DNA of 64,000 bases from the NCBI GenBank assembly GCA_019420585.1, contig JAHZGX010000011.1:119481-183480 (forward strand), written 5' to 3'. The position numbers and the translations under genes were made by a program. Positions 22,981 to 33,041 of this stretch are shown piece after piece. Position 1 is the stretch's first letter. Each line of letters begins with the position of its first letter. The DNA comes from Prevotellaceae bacterium (GTDB lineage: Bacteria; Bacteroidota; Bacteroidia; Bacteroidales; Bacteroidaceae). Below the pieces are notes generated by a model that was given only the letters and a program-made list of their open reading frames with translations, made no database searches and was not told where the DNA came from.

Positions 22981-25900
22981 ATGATAGACGGCAATATAAA
23001 GAAAGTACTGCTGCTCGGTTCGGGCGCGCTCAAGATTGGCGAGGCAGGCGAATTTGATTACTCCGGCTCGCAAGCACTCAAGGCTCTGCGTGAGGAGGGC
23101 ATACAGACAGTGCTCATAAACCCCAACATCGCTACGGTGCAGACCAGCGAGGGGGTGGCTGATGAGATTTATTTCCTGCCCGTGACTCCCTATTTTGTGG
23201 AGCGCGTCATTGAGAAGGAGCGTCCGCAGGGTATTTTGCTGGCCTTTGGAGGACAGACGGCACTGAATTGCGGTGTAGAACTTTACAAAAGTGGAGTGCT
23301 TGAGAAGTATGGAGTGCAGGTACTCGGTACTCCTGTACAGGCAATCATTGATACGGAAGACCGTGAACTTTTTGTGGAAAAACTGGACGAGATTGGTGTG
23401 AAGACCATCAAGAGCCAGGCTTGTGAGAACATAGAGAGTGCACGACAGGCAGCCGCCGAACTCGGTTATCCCGTCATCATACGCGCTGCATATGCCTTGG
23501 GCGGACTTGGTTCTGGCTTCTGTGACAACGAGGAGGAACTCAACCGCATTGCAGAGAAAGCCTTTGCCTTCTCACCTCAAGTGCTGGTGGAGAAGAGTCT
23601 CAAAGGGTGGAAGGAGATTGAGTACGAGGTGGTGCGCGACCATTATGATAACTGCATCACGGTATGTAACATGGAGAACTTTGACCCGCTGGGTATACAT
23701 ACGGGTGAGAGCATCGTGATTGCGCCTTCGCAAACACTGACCAACAGCGAATATCATAAATTGCGTGCACTGAGCATCAAGATAATCCGTCACATAGGTA
23801 TTGTGGGTGAGTGTAACGTGCAGTATGCCTTTGACCCGCAAAGTGAGGACTACCGCGTGATTGAGGTAAATGCACGCTTGAGCCGAAGTTCGGCATTAGC
23901 CAGTAAGGCAACAGGTTATCCCTTGGCTTTTGTGGCAGCCAAACTGGGGCTCGGGTATGGTTTGTTTGACCTGAAGAATTCAGTGACAAAGACCACGAGT
24001 GCCTTCTTCGAGCCTGCGCTGGACTATGTTGTATGTAAGATTCCACGTTGGGACTTGGGCAAGTTCCGTGGCGTGGATCGTGAACTGGGCAGCAGCATGA
24101 AGAGCGTAGGTGAGGTGATGGCCATCGGACGAACTTTTGAAGAAGCCATCCAAAAAGGTCTGCGTATGATAGGGCAAGGCATGCATGGCTTCACCGAGAA
24201 CAAGGAACTGATTATTGAAGACATAGACAAGGCTCTGCGCGAACCTACTGACAAGCGTATTTTCATCATTGCCAAGGCCATGTCACAAGGTTATACCATT
24301 GACCAGATACATGACTTGACCAAGATTGACAAGTGGTTCCTGCAGAAGTTGAAGAATATATGCGACATTGACGGCCAACTCCAACAGTGCGCCAATATCA
24401 ATGTGTTGGAGGCGGAACTCCTGCGCAGAGCCAAGGTGTATGGCTTTACAGATTTCCAGGTGGCACGTGCCTTGGGCATGGAGCAGGAGATGGATATTGA
24501 GGATGCTGTACTTGCCGTGCGTTCCAAGCGCAAACAGATGGGGATATTGCCCGTGGTGAAGCAGATTGACACCTTGGCTGCAGAGTATCCCGCACAGACC
24601 AACTACCTGTATCTTACCTATTCAGGTGTGGCTCATGATATAAGTTTTGAGGCCGACAAACGCAGTATCGTGGTGTTGGGAAGCGGTGCTTACCGCATTG
24701 GATCATCGGTTGAGTTTGACTGGTGTGGCGTGCAGGCACTCAACACGATACGCAAAGAGGGATACCGCAGTGTGATGATTAACTATAATCCTGAGACGGT
24801 ATCTACGGACTATGACATGTGTGACCGTCTCTACTTTGACGAACTTACCTTTGAACGTGTGCTGGACATCCTGGATTTGGAATGTCCTAAGGGTGTGGTG
24901 GTAAGCACGGGTGGACAGATTCCCAACAATCTAGCAATGAAACTTGATGCACAGCGTGTTCCCATCCTCGGTACGCAGGCCAAGTATATTGACAATGCAG
25001 AGGACCGTGACAAGTTCAGTGCAATGCTTGATCGTATAGGTGTGGATCAGCCCGAATGGAGTGCGTTGACATCTATGGAGGATGTGCAGACGTTCATTGA
25101 TAGAGTGGGTTTCCCTGTACTGGTAAGACCATCGTATGTATTGAGCGGTGCAGCTATGAATGTCTGCTCGAATCAGGACGAACTGGAACGCTTCCTCAAA
25201 CTTGCTGCCAATGTGTCGCAAAAGCATCCTGTGGTTATCAGCAAGTTTATGCAGAACACCAAGGAAGTGGAGATGGATGCAGTGGCCAAAAACGGCGAAA
25301 TCATTGCATATGCCATCAGTGAGCACATCGAATTTGCTGGCGTGCATAGCGGTGATGCCACCATACAGTTCCCGGCTCAGAAACTCTATGTGGAGACTGT
25401 GCGCCGTATCAAAAAGATAAGTGCACAGATAGCCAAGGAATTGAACATCAGCGGTCCCTTCAATATCCAGTATCTGGCACGCGACAACGAAATCAAGGTT
25501 ATTGAGTGTAATCTGCGAGCCAGCCGTAGTTTCCCGTTTGTAAGTAAAGTACTAAAGATAAATCTTATAGAACTTGCTACTAAAGTGATGCTTGGCATAC
25601 CGGTGGAGAAGCCGCATAAGAGTTTCTTTGACTTTGACTATGTGGGCATTAAGGCAAGTCAGTTTAGTTTCAACCGCCTGCAGAAGGCCGATCCGGTACT
25701 GGGCGTTGACATGAGCAGTACAGGTGAGGTGGGTTGCCTTGGGGATGACGTTAATTCAGCCCTGCTGAAGGCTATGTTGTCCGTGGGGCACAGGATTCCC
25801 CAAAAGAACATTCTGCTTTCAACGGGTGGTGCCAAGGACAAGGCTGCTATGTTGGATGCTGCACGCACGCTCTTCGATCACGGGTATAGTCTCTTTGCCA

Positions 25901-26208
25901 CAGGTGGTACAAGTCGTTATCTGACGGAGAACGGTATAGAGAACACCACTGTTTATTGGCCGAGCCAGGAGGGGCAGTATCCCCAGGCATTGGATTTACT
26001 GCACCAGCACAAGATAGATATGGTGGTTAACATTCCTAAGGATTTGACAGCAGGCGAACTTACTAATGGCTACAAGATACGCCGTGCGGCGGTTGACCTT
26101 AATGTTCCCTTGATTACCAATGCACGTCTAGCGGCTGCCTTCATCCATGCTTTCTGTACGGTGAAGATGGAGGATTTAGCCATCAAGAGTTGGAATGAGT
26201 ATAAGTAA
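22981..26208 (+). CDS. carB: carbamoyl-phosphate synthase large subunit
   Basis: Makes carbamoyl phosphate from bicarbonate, ammonia and two ATP, in complex with CarA. The 1075 residues match the normal length. Two homologous ATP-grasp halves are visible, opening KKVLLLGSGALKIGEAGEFD and RSIVVLGSGAYRIGSSVEFD, each with the ATP-binding and Arg-rich substrate segments (VIEVNARLSRSSALASKATG; VIECNLRASRSFPFVSKVLK). An MGS-like allosteric domain starts near residue 940 (ILLSTGGAKDKAAMLDAARTL). It is the last gene of the purF-carA-carB operon and is followed by a hairpin at 26239-26281. Confidence 0.96.
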   Translation: MIDGNIKKVLLLGSGALKIGEAGEFDYSGSQALKALREEGIQTVLINPNIATVQTSEGVADEIYFLPVTPYFVERVIEKERPQGILLAFGGQTALNCGVELYKSGVLEKYGVQVLGTPVQAIIDTEDRELFVEKLDEIGVKTIKSQACENIESARQAAAELGYPVIIRAAYALGGLGSGFCDNEEELNRIAEKAFAFSPQVLVEKSLKGWKEIEYEVVRDHYDNCITVCNMENFDPLGIHTGESIVIAPSQTLTNSEYHKLRALSIKIIRHIGIVGECNVQYAFDPQSEDYRVIEVNARLSRSSALASKATGYPLAFVAAKLGLGYGLFDLKNSVTKTTSAFFEPALDYVVCKIPRWDLGKFRGVDRELGSSMKSVGEVMAIGRTFEEAIQKGLRMIGQGMHGFTENKELIIEDIDKALREPTDKRIFIIAKAMSQGYTIDQIHDLTKIDKWFLQKLKNICDIDGQLQQCANINVLEAELLRRAKVYGFTDFQVARALGMEQEMDIEDAVLAVRSKRKQMGILPVVKQIDTLAAEYPAQTNYLYLTYSGVAHDISFEADKRSIVVLGSGAYRIGSSVEFDWCGVQALNTIRKEGYRSVMINYNPETVSTDYDMCDRLYFDELTFERVLDILDLECPKGVVVSTGGQIPNNLAMKLDAQRVPILGTQAKYIDNAEDRDKFSAMLDRIGVDQPEWSALTSMEDVQTFIDRVGFPVLVRPSYVLSGAAMNVCSNQDELERFLKLAANVSQKHPVVISKFMQNTKEVEMDAVAKNGEIIAYAISEHIEFAGVHSGDATIQFPAQKLYVETVRRIKKISAQIAKELNISGPFNIQYLARDNEIKVIECNLRASRSFPFVSKVLKINLIELATKVMLGIPVEKPHKSFFDFDYVGIKASQFSFNRLQKADPVLGVDMSSTGEVGCLGDDVNSALLKAMLSVGHRIPQKNILLSTGGAKDKAAMLDAARTLFDHGYSLFATGGTSRYLTENGIENTTVYWPSQEGQYPQALDLLHQHKIDMVVNIPKDLTAGELTNGYKIRRAAVDLNVPLITNARLAAAFIHAFCTVKMEDLAIKSWNEYK

Positions 26209-26238
26209 CAGAACCCCATGTGGGTGATACGAAAAGCA

Positions 26239-26281
26239 AAAGTTGGTATTTCCTGATTTCTTGTTTGGAGATACCAACTTT
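26239..26281 (+). terminator. hairpin after carB
   Basis: AAAGTTGGTAT (26239-26249) pairs with ATACCAACTTT (26271-26281), followed by a short T-rich stretch. It overlaps the promoter of the next gene, so terminator and promoter are packed together. Confidence 0.6.
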
Positions 26282-26288
26282 GTTTCAT

Positions 26289-26297
26289 ACCTTTGCA
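26289..26297 (+). promoter_or_regulatory. -7 box abutting the small membrane protein gene
   Basis: TACCTTTGC ends six bases before the ATG at 26304; the TTTG at 26264-26267 is a possible -33 element. The transcript would be leaderless or nearly so. Confidence 0.55.
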
Positions 26298-26303
26298 TAC
26301 ATT

Positions 26304-26639
26304 ATGGGACTTCAGAGTATCTACGCAGGGCTACTTCTCGTATTTATATTACTATCCTTGATAAATGGCAATTTAAGATTTGGTCTTATATTGTTTGCCG
26401 CTGCTGTATTGATACTGCGTATTGCAATGTTTCCTATAAAGAAAGCATTGGAAGACTTCGCTAACAACAGTATGGTAATATTGGCTTTTTTTTACTTTGC
26501 ATCCAAAGTTGCCGATTCACATATTTTGTTCAGGTGGGTCTGTTACCTAAGCATTATCAGTTTTCCGCTAAGCATTTTGTTTCCTAGTGTTTTTATGCGC
26601 AATGCGGAAATGATGTGCAGGAGGTATATAGCCAATTGA
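26304..26639 (+). CDS. small integral membrane protein upstream of cysC
   Basis: A 111-residue hydrophobic protein with three to four membrane segments (YAGLLLVFILLSLI; LRFGLILFAAAVLILRIAMF; MVILAFFYFASKVA; CYLSIISFPLSILF). I do not recognise the family. I chose the ATG at 26304 because an upstream in-frame start at 26220 would read through the carB terminator and the promoter. It lies 36 bases before cysC on the same strand and may be the first gene of the PAPS operon, so a link to sulfate or the sulfonated product is possible but unproved. Confidence 0.55.
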   Translation: MGLQSIYAGLLLVFILLSLINGNLRFGLILFAAAVLILRIAMFPIKKALEDFANNSMVILAFFYFASKVADSHILFRWVCYLSIISFPLSILFPSVFMRNAEMMCRRYIAN

Positions 26640-26675
26640 ATGTGTACATATACATAATATATTCCAAAACATATA

Positions 26676-27287
26676 ATGACAGAGAACATTTATCCTATAT
26701 ACGACCGCATGATGGCAAGGTCTGACAAGGAACAACTTCTTGGACAGCACGGTCTCATGGTGTGGTTTACCGGTTTGAGTGGGAGCGGGAAAAGTACTTT
26801 GGCCATGGGGGTTGAGCGAGAACTTCATGCTCATGGTTTCTTGTGTCGTATCCTTGATGGCGACAATGTCAGAACTGGTATCAACAGCAATCTCGGGTTC
26901 AGTGCAGAGGATAGGACAGAGAATATACGTAGGATAGCAGAAGTGGGGAAGTTGTTTGTACATACAGGTATCGTCATGCTTGCCTGCTTTGTTAGTCCTA
27001 CTAACGAACTCCGGCGCATGGCACGTCAGATTGTGGGTGATGAGGATTTTCTGGAAGTGTATGTGAGCACCCCAATTGAGGAGTGTGAACGTAGGGACGT
27101 GAAGGGCTTGTATGCCCGTGCCCGTAAGGGTGAAGTGAAGAACTTTACGGGTGTCAGTGCCCCTTTTGAGGTGCCAGACAACGCCAACATTAGCGTGGAC
27201 ACCAGTGTGCTCACGCTGGAGCAGAGCGTAAACATGCTTACTGATGCAATTGTCGAACGAGTGAAACCCAATAAAACAACAAGATAA
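26676..27287 (+). CDS. cysC: adenylylsulfate (APS) kinase
   Basis: Phosphorylates adenosine 5'-phosphosulfate to PAPS, the sulfonate donor, in the cytosol. The 203-residue protein has the P-loop GLSGSGKST (about residues 32-40), the APS-binding [20 protein letters not shown] segment and [11 protein letters not shown]. It is free-standing rather than fused to CysN. It is followed after four bases by cysD and then cysN, giving a complete sulfate-to-PAPS module. No cysH or cysIJ lies in the window. Confidence 0.95.
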   Translation: MTENIYPIYDRMMARSDKEQLLGQHGLMVWFTGLSGSGKSTLAMGVERELHAHGFLCRILDGDNVRTGINSNLGFSAEDRTENIRRIAEVGKLFVHTGIVMLACFVSPTNELRRMARQIVGDEDFLEVYVSTPIEECERRDVKGLYARARKGEVKNFTGVSAPFEVPDNANISVDTSVLTLEQSVNMLTDAIVERVKPNKTTR

Positions 27288-27291
27288 AGAA

Positions 27292-28200
27292 ATGGCAGAA
27301 TACAGTCTGAGTCATTTGCGAGAACTGGAGGCGGAGTCAATCCATATTATCCGTGAGGTTGCTGCAGAGTTTGAGAACCCTGTGATGCTATATAGTATAG
27401 GAAAGGACAGCAGCGTGATGGTAAGGCTTGCCGAGAAAGCATTTGCCCCGGGCAAGGTTCCTTTCCCATTGATGCACATTGACAGCAAATGGAAATTCAG
27501 GGAGATGATAGAGTTCCGTGACAAGTATGCCAGGGAATATGGATGGAACCTCATTGTGGAAAGCAACATGGAGGCTTTCCGTGCGGGGGTGGGACCCTTT
27601 ACTCACGGAAGTAAGGTGCATACGGACCTTATGAAGACAAAGGCATTGCTGGATGCGCTTGACAAGTATAAGTTCGATGCTGCTTTTGGTGGAGCGAGGC
27701 GTGATGAGGAGAAGTCTAGAGCCAAGGAGCGTATCTTCAGTTTCCGTGACCAGTTCAATCAGTGGGATCCCAAGAACCAACGTCCGGAGTTGTGGGACAT
27801 CTACAACAGCCGTGTGCACAAGGGCGAGAGCATACGTGTGTTCCCCTTGAGCAATTGGACCGAACTTGACATCTGGCAGTACATACGCTTGGAGAATATC
27901 CCCATCGTCCCGCTCTATTTTGCCAAGGAGCGGCCCTGTGTGGAGATTGACGGCAACTTGATAATGGCTGATGATGACCGTCTGCCCAAGGAATATGTGC
28001 CCAAGATACAGATGCGCATGGTGCGTTTCCGTACACTTGGCTGCTGGCCGCTTACCGGTGCCGTGGAGAGCAGCGCATCGACCATTGAGGATATTGTGGA
28101 AGAAATGATGACCACCACTAAGTCGGAGCGCACGACACGTGTCATTGACTTTGACCAGGAGGCCAGCATGGAGCAGAAGAAGCGCGAGGGCTACTTCTGA
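27292..28200 (+). CDS. cysD: sulfate adenylyltransferase subunit 2
   Basis: The catalytic subunit of ATP sulfurylase, which makes APS from sulfate and ATP together with the GTPase CysN. The 302 residues show the PP-loop-family motif ([14 protein letters not shown], about residues 36-49), [12 protein letters not shown] and the conserved [15 protein letters not shown] segment. It sits between cysC and cysN in the same transcript, with short spacers of 4 and 35 bases. Confidence 0.96.
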   Translation: MAEYSLSHLRELEAESIHIIREVAAEFENPVMLYSIGKDSSVMVRLAEKAFAPGKVPFPLMHIDSKWKFREMIEFRDKYAREYGWNLIVESNMEAFRAGVGPFTHGSKVHTDLMKTKALLDALDKYKFDAAFGGARRDEEKSRAKERIFSFRDQFNQWDPKNQRPELWDIYNSRVHKGESIRVFPLSNWTELDIWQYIRLENIPIVPLYFAKERPCVEIDGNLIMADDDRLPKEYVPKIQMRMVRFRTLGCWPLTGAVESSASTIEDIVEEMMTTTKSERTTRVIDFDQEASMEQKKREGYF

Positions 28201-28235
28201 TTCGCCCCACTTCAGGAAATATAACACAGAACATC

Positions 28236-29675
28236 ATGGCAAACAACAATATAAACATAAAGGATTTTTTGGACGCAGACGAACGCAAGTCTTTGCTGCG
28301 ACTGCTTACTGCCGGCTCAGTGGATGACGGAAAGTCTACTCTTATTGGTCGTCTGTTATTTGACAGCAAGAAGTTGTATGAAGATCAATTGCAGGCTCTG
28401 GAGCGCGATTCCAAGCGCGTAGGTAACGCTGGTGCCGGACAGATTGACTATGCCCTGCTGCTTGACGGGCTGAAGGCTGAGCGCGAGGAAGGCATTACCA
28501 TAGATGTGGCTTATCGTTATTTCAGCACCAACCAGCGCAAGTTCATCATTGCTGACACGCCGGGACACGAGCAGTACACACGCAACATGATTACGGGCGG
28601 CTCTACGGCTAACTTGGCTATTATCCTTGTTGATGCACGTACAGGAGTCATCACGCAGACACGCAGGCACACTTTCTTGGTGAGTCTGTTGGGCATCAAG
28701 CACATTGTCCTTGCCGTTAACAAGATGGATCTTGTCAACTTCTCGGAGGAAGTCTTCAATGATATACGTGAGAAGTATCTGGCCTTGACCGATCACTTGG
28801 GTATTGAGGACGTCACCTGCATCCCGCTTTCTGCCTTGGAGGGAGATAACGTGGTGGAGAAGAGCGACCGTACTCCTTGGTATGAAGGGAAAAGCCTGCT
28901 GGACTACTTGGAAACTGTGCCCGTTGACCGCGACCGCAATATGACGTACTTTCGCTACCCTGTGCAGTATGTGCTCCGTCCTAATCTTGATTTCCGCGGA
29001 TTCAGCGGCAAGGTTGCAAGCGGCGTAATCCGCAAGGGAGATGAGGTGGTGGCTTTGCCCAGCATGAAGCGCAGCCACGTGAAGAGCATCGTCACCTACG
29101 AGGGTGAACTTGACATGGCTTTTTGTCCGCAATGTGTGACTCTGACCCTGGAGGACGAGATTGATATTTCGCGCGGAGAGATGCTGGTGAAGCCGGACAA
29201 CGTGCCTCACATCGGACGTCACTTCGAGACCATGCTCGTATGGATGGATGAGGAGCCCATGGACAGAGGAAAGCAGTTCTTCCTGAAGCACAATACCAAT
29301 ACCACACGTGCTACGCTTACTCACGTGAACTACAAGGTGGATGTGAACACCATGCAGCGCTTGGAGGGTGGTGACTTCAAATTGAACGAGATTGGCCAAG
29401 TGCAGATAACCACAGCCAAGACGCTTTTTTTTGACCCTTACAACAAGAATAAGGCCACGGGGGCATTCATTCTGATTGACCCCATAACCAACAACACGTG
29501 TGCGGTGGGCATGATATGCAATCCTCTGGAAAAAGAGGAAATAAATCAGGGAAGTGACATTCCCGTGCTGAACTTGCCCAAACTGGGAATTGCTCCAGAG
29601 CACTATGAAGCCGTGGAGAGGGTTGTGAAGGAGTTGAGTCGGCAAGGGCTTGAAATTAAGATAGTTAGTAAATAA
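28236..29675 (+). CDS. cysN: sulfate adenylyltransferase subunit 1 (GTPase)
   Basis: The GTP-driven regulatory subunit of ATP sulfurylase, of the elongation-factor-like GTPases. G-motifs are visible: the P-loop GSVDDGKST (about residues 27-35), DTPGHEQ (G3) and NKMD (G4). Beta-barrel domains two and three follow. At 479 residues there is no fused APS kinase, consistent with the separate cysC. A hairpin with a T-run follows the stop codon. Confidence 0.95.
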   Translation: MANNNINIKDFLDADERKSLLRLLTAGSVDDGKSTLIGRLLFDSKKLYEDQLQALERDSKRVGNAGAGQIDYALLLDGLKAEREEGITIDVAYRYFSTNQRKFIIADTPGHEQYTRNMITGGSTANLAIILVDARTGVITQTRRHTFLVSLLGIKHIVLAVNKMDLVNFSEEVFNDIREKYLALTDHLGIEDVTCIPLSALEGDNVVEKSDRTPWYEGKSLLDYLETVPVDRDRNMTYFRYPVQYVLRPNLDFRGFSGKVASGVIRKGDEVVALPSMKRSHVKSIVTYEGELDMAFCPQCVTLTLEDEIDISRGEMLVKPDNVPHIGRHFETMLVWMDEEPMDRGKQFFLKHNTNTTRATLTHVNYKVDVNTMQRLEGGDFKLNEIGQVQITTAKTLFFDPYNKNKATGAFILIDPITNNTCAVGMICNPLEKEEINQGSDIPVLNLPKLGIAPEHYEAVERVVKELSRQGLEIKIVSK

Positions 29676-29686
29676 AATGTTTCTTC

Positions 29687-29739
29687 GGCCTGTCTGGGTG
29701 CGTATGCTGTGAAGCATGTTCATTAAGGCAGGCCTTTTT
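29687..29739 (+). terminator. terminator-like hairpin between cysN and the sulfotransferase
   Basis: GGCCTGTC (29687-29694) pairs with GGCAGGCC (29727-29734) using one G-T pair and runs into TTTTT. The loop is about 32 bases and contains a smaller GCATG-type dyad. It may end or attenuate the cys operon before the sulfotransferase gene. Confidence 0.6.
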
Positions 29740-29817
29740 GTCAACGCGCTTCGGCACTAGTTGTTCCTATCTAAATGTGCTGCGGAGCAAGATCGAACAA
29801 TCAATCAACGAACAACT

Positions 29818-30927
29818 ATGGGACTTATAGAATTCAATAAACTTCCCGTGAACACCCTGGTGGGTGCAGACTGGAAAACATTCAAGACTGTAACAGAAGG
29901 TCAGCACATTGCTGCGGATAAGAAGACAAAGTTCTTCCTTACCAAGGTTATCTGCCGATTGTTGAGCACATGTGTGCCCTTGCAGAACCGCAAGTATCAG
30001 AAACTGCTGGCTGACAAGCCCCTAGAGAACGATCCTCTTTTCATTTTGGGACACTGGCGCAGCGGCACCACCTTCGTGCATAATATTTTTGCACAGGACA
30101 AGCATTTCGGCTATACCACCACGTATCAGACCGTATTCCCCCATTATATAATGGCTCTGCAGGGCTTCTTCAAGCCAACCATGGGATGGTTGATGCCAGA
30201 CAAGCGTCCCACAGACAACATGGAACTTGCTCCCGACCTGCCGCAGGAGGAGGAGTTCGCACTGAACAATTCCTGCCCGTTCAATTATTATAATTTCTGG
30301 TTCTTCCCCGAAAGGATGCAGGAGTATTGCGACCGCTACCTCACCTTCAGAGATATTACTGACGAGGAACTGCAGGCATTCAAGCAGGCATTTGAGAAGT
30401 TAGTGAAGATAAGCCTGTGGAATACGGGAGGCACTCAGTACCTGAGCAAGAACCCGCCCCACACAGGTCGTCTGAAGGCTCTGACCGAGTTGTATCCCAA
30501 TGCCAAGTACGTGTATCTCATGCGAAACCCCTATACCGTGTTTGAGAGCACGCGCAGTTTTTTCCTTAACACCATCAAGCCTCTCCAGTTGCACAGCATC
30601 AGCGATGAGCAGATGGAGCAGAACATTCTGCGCAACTACATGGAACTCTACCATGCCTATAAGGAGCAGAAGAAGTACGTGCCCAAGGAGAACATCTTTG
30701 AGATTAAGTTTGAGGACATTGAGAAAGACGCCCTAGGCATCATCGAGAAGATTTACCGAGACTTGAAGATTCCCGGATGGGAAGAGGCAAAGCCTTCGAT
30801 AGAGAAATACATAGGCGCAAAGCGCGGCTACAAGAAGAACAAGTACCAATATGCCGAACGTACCGTGCGGATGGTCAACGAGCATTGGGGCGAGGTGCTT
30901 GATGAGTGGGGCTATGAGCGTCACTAA
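29818..30927 (+). CDS. PAPS-dependent sulfotransferase
   Basis: A 369-residue cytosolic-type sulfotransferase (Sulfotransfer_3-like). The 5'-phosphosulfate loop is FILGHWRSGTTFVH (residues 75-88), and the 3'-phosphate-binding segment is YVYLMRNPYTVFESTRSFF (about 230-248). There is no signal peptide. I start at 29818 (MGLIEFNKL); the ORF opens at 29761 without a start of comparable quality. It lies just after cysC-cysD-cysN, the same kind of neighbourhood described for the Bacteroides thetaiotaomicron cholesterol sulfotransferase locus (BT_0416). The acceptor here is not known: sterols, other lipids or glycans are all possible. Confidence 0.88.
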   Translation: MGLIEFNKLPVNTLVGADWKTFKTVTEGQHIAADKKTKFFLTKVICRLLSTCVPLQNRKYQKLLADKPLENDPLFILGHWRSGTTFVHNIFAQDKHFGYTTTYQTVFPHYIMALQGFFKPTMGWLMPDKRPTDNMELAPDLPQEEEFALNNSCPFNYYNFWFFPERMQEYCDRYLTFRDITDEELQAFKQAFEKLVKISLWNTGGTQYLSKNPPHTGRLKALTELYPNAKYVYLMRNPYTVFESTRSFFLNTIKPLQLHSISDEQMEQNILRNYMELYHAYKEQKKYVPKENIFEIKFEDIEKDALGIIEKIYRDLKIPGWEEAKPSIEKYIGAKRGYKKNKYQYAERTVRMVNEHWGEVLDEWGYERH

Positions 30928-30971
30928 TGTGAGATTCAACCTTTTTAACTATAAACAAAACTACAGGTATT

Positions 30972-32915
30972 ATGAGAATTCCATTTGCCTTCTCTCTTCT
31001 CTGCCTTCTGTTCAGCACGGCACAGGCTCAGAAGAATGTGAGTGTGTCCAGTCCTGATGGGCAAGTCAAGCTTAGCGTGACGCTCTCGGACAAAGTGTAT
31101 TATGACGTAGAAAGCCATGGTGAGGTCCTTGTCAAGGATGGGCACCTAGGCATGACGCTTGACCGTGCCGCACTGGGAACCAACCCCGTGCTCAAGAGCA
31201 AGAAGGTGAAGACCGTGCAGGAGGCTGTCACACCCGTGTTCCCGCTCAAGAGTGCAACGGTGGACAACCACTACACGCTGCTCACCATGAACATGAAGGG
31301 GGGATATGCCATAGAGTGGCGCGTGTATGACGACGGCCTGGCTTGCCGTTTCCTCACGAGCATGAAAGGCAATGTGAAGGTTCAGTCGGAAGATTTCTGC
31401 ATCCGGCTTCCGCAAGACACGCGTCTTGTGCTTCAGCAGCCGGGCGGCTTCAAGACCAGTTGCGAGGAGGAGTACACGAACGTGCAGAGCGCGGCCTGGA
31501 AGGCATCCGACCGCATGAGCGAACTGCCCTTGGTGATTGCCGGAGCGCGCCAGAAGGTCTTCGTGAGCGAGTTCGACCTGTTTGACTATCCCTGCATGTT
31601 CATGAAAGGAAATGCAGACAACAGCCTTTCATCCGTGCATCCCAAGGTGCCTCTGAAGTTCGGTGACGACGGTGATCGCAGCGTGAAGATACTTGAGGAG
31701 GCCGACTACATTGCTGAGACCAGCGGCACCCGTGCCTTCCCCTGGCGCTACTTCCACATCACGCAGGACGACCGTCAGATGGCACTCAACACCATGCCCA
31801 TGCGCTTGGCACCGGCCAGCCAGATTGCCGATCCCTCATGGATACGCACGGGAAAGACAACCTGGGAATGGTGGAACGGCAGCATCCCTTATGGACCTGA
31901 TGTGAACTTCGTGAGCGGGCTTAACCTTGACACCTACAAGTACTTCGTGGATTTTGCCGCAGCCAATGGACTGGAGTATATATTGATGGACGAGGGCTGG
32001 GCCAAGTCGACCCGGGATCCCTTCACTCCCAACCCGGATATTGACTTGCATGAACTCATCCGCTACGCCAAGTCAAAGAACGTGGGAGTCATACTCTGGC
32101 TTACGTGGCTCACGGTGGATAAGCACCCAACCATGTTTGAGACCTTTGAGAAGTGGGGTGTGGCAGGCGTGAAGATTGACTTCATGGACCGCCAGGACCA
32201 ATGGATGGTGCAGTTTTACGAGCGTACGGCAAAGGCTGCCGCCGAGCATCACATCTTCGTGGATTATCATGGAGCCTACCATCCCAGCGGACTGGAATAC
32301 AAGTATCCCAACGTGCTCACTTTCGAGGGTGTGCGTGGCATGGAGTACATGGGCGGATGCACACCCAAGAACAGCGCTTTCTATCCGGCCATACGCAATG
32401 CCGCCGGCCCGATGGACTATACGCCCGGAGCCATGCTCAGCGCGCAGCCTGAGTGTTATAGTAGCCGTAGGCCGAACAGTGCAAGCATAGGCACGCGTGC
32501 TTACCAGATGGCACTCTACGTGGTGTTTGAGTCGAACTTGCAGATGATGGCCGACAATCCTACATTATATAATATGTATCCCGACTGCCGCGACTTCATT
32601 GCGGCATGCCCGGTCAACTGGGACGAGACCCGCGTGCTTGCCGCCGAGTTTGGCGAGTACACCGTGGTGGCAAGGCGTAAGGGAGAGAAGTGGTACATTG
32701 GCGGTATCACCAACGGGACACCGCGTGACCTCAGCCTGAAACTCGACTTCTTGAAAGAGGGACAGTCGTATAAGGCTACCTCCTTCACGGATGCAGTGAA
32801 CTCAGCCGTGCAGGCTATGGATTACCGCAAGGTATCTGGCAAGTTTTCCCAAGGCAACACTTTGAATATACACATGGTACGCAACGGAGGCTTCGCTGCC
32901 GTGCTGGAGCCTTGA
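30972..32915 (+). CDS. GH97 glycosidase, probably retaining alpha-galactosidase type
   Basis: A secreted glycoside hydrolase family 97 enzyme of 647 residues with a signal peptide ending in STAQAQ. The N-terminal beta-sandwich (about 25-290) is followed by a (beta/alpha)8 barrel (about 295-560; TWEWWNGSIPYG, YILMDEGW) and a C-terminal beta domain. The barrel has VKIDFMDRQDQ with Asp403 and LTFEGVRGMEY with Glu452, the arrangement I associate with retaining GH97 alpha-galactosidases rather than inverting SusB-like alpha-glucosidases. It follows the sulfotransferase by 44 bases. Assignment of specificity is inference. Confidence 0.85.
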   Translation: MRIPFAFSLLCLLFSTAQAQKNVSVSSPDGQVKLSVTLSDKVYYDVESHGEVLVKDGHLGMTLDRAALGTNPVLKSKKVKTVQEAVTPVFPLKSATVDNHYTLLTMNMKGGYAIEWRVYDDGLACRFLTSMKGNVKVQSEDFCIRLPQDTRLVLQQPGGFKTSCEEEYTNVQSAAWKASDRMSELPLVIAGARQKVFVSEFDLFDYPCMFMKGNADNSLSSVHPKVPLKFGDDGDRSVKILEEADYIAETSGTRAFPWRYFHITQDDRQMALNTMPMRLAPASQIADPSWIRTGKTTWEWWNGSIPYGPDVNFVSGLNLDTYKYFVDFAAANGLEYILMDEGWAKSTRDPFTPNPDIDLHELIRYAKSKNVGVILWLTWLTVDKHPTMFETFEKWGVAGVKIDFMDRQDQWMVQFYERTAKAAAEHHIFVDYHGAYHPSGLEYKYPNVLTFEGVRGMEYMGGCTPKNSAFYPAIRNAAGPMDYTPGAMLSAQPECYSSRRPNSASIGTRAYQMALYVVFESNLQMMADNPTLYNMYPDCRDFIAACPVNWDETRVLAAEFGEYTVVARRKGEKWYIGGITNGTPRDLSLKLDFLKEGQSYKATSFTDAVNSAVQAMDYRKVSGKFSQGNTLNIHMVRNGGFAAVLEP

Positions 32916-32961
32916 GATACTGTGTTTCCTGCTGAATGGCAGAGGTTTTTTCAAAAAGGAC

Positions 32962-32993
32962 TTGTACGAAGGGAAATCTTTGCGTACCTTTGC
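32962..32993 (+). promoter_or_regulatory. promoter for the HU-like gene
   Basis: TTG at 32962-32964 and TACCTTTGC at 32985-32993, 20 bases apart, precede the HU ATG by about 50 bases. Confidence 0.6.
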
Positions 32994-33041
32994 GCTGCAT
33001 TTCGAAAGAACATTAGAAATTCATACAAACGTATAACGAAA

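Noticed and set aside
26220..26303. Longer start for the small membrane protein
   Set aside because: The extra 28 codons overlap the carB terminator hairpin and the gene's own promoter box.
28356..29744. 462-residue antisense ORF over cysN
   Set aside because: A shadow of the GTPase gene; no domain, and it would read through the terminator after cysN.
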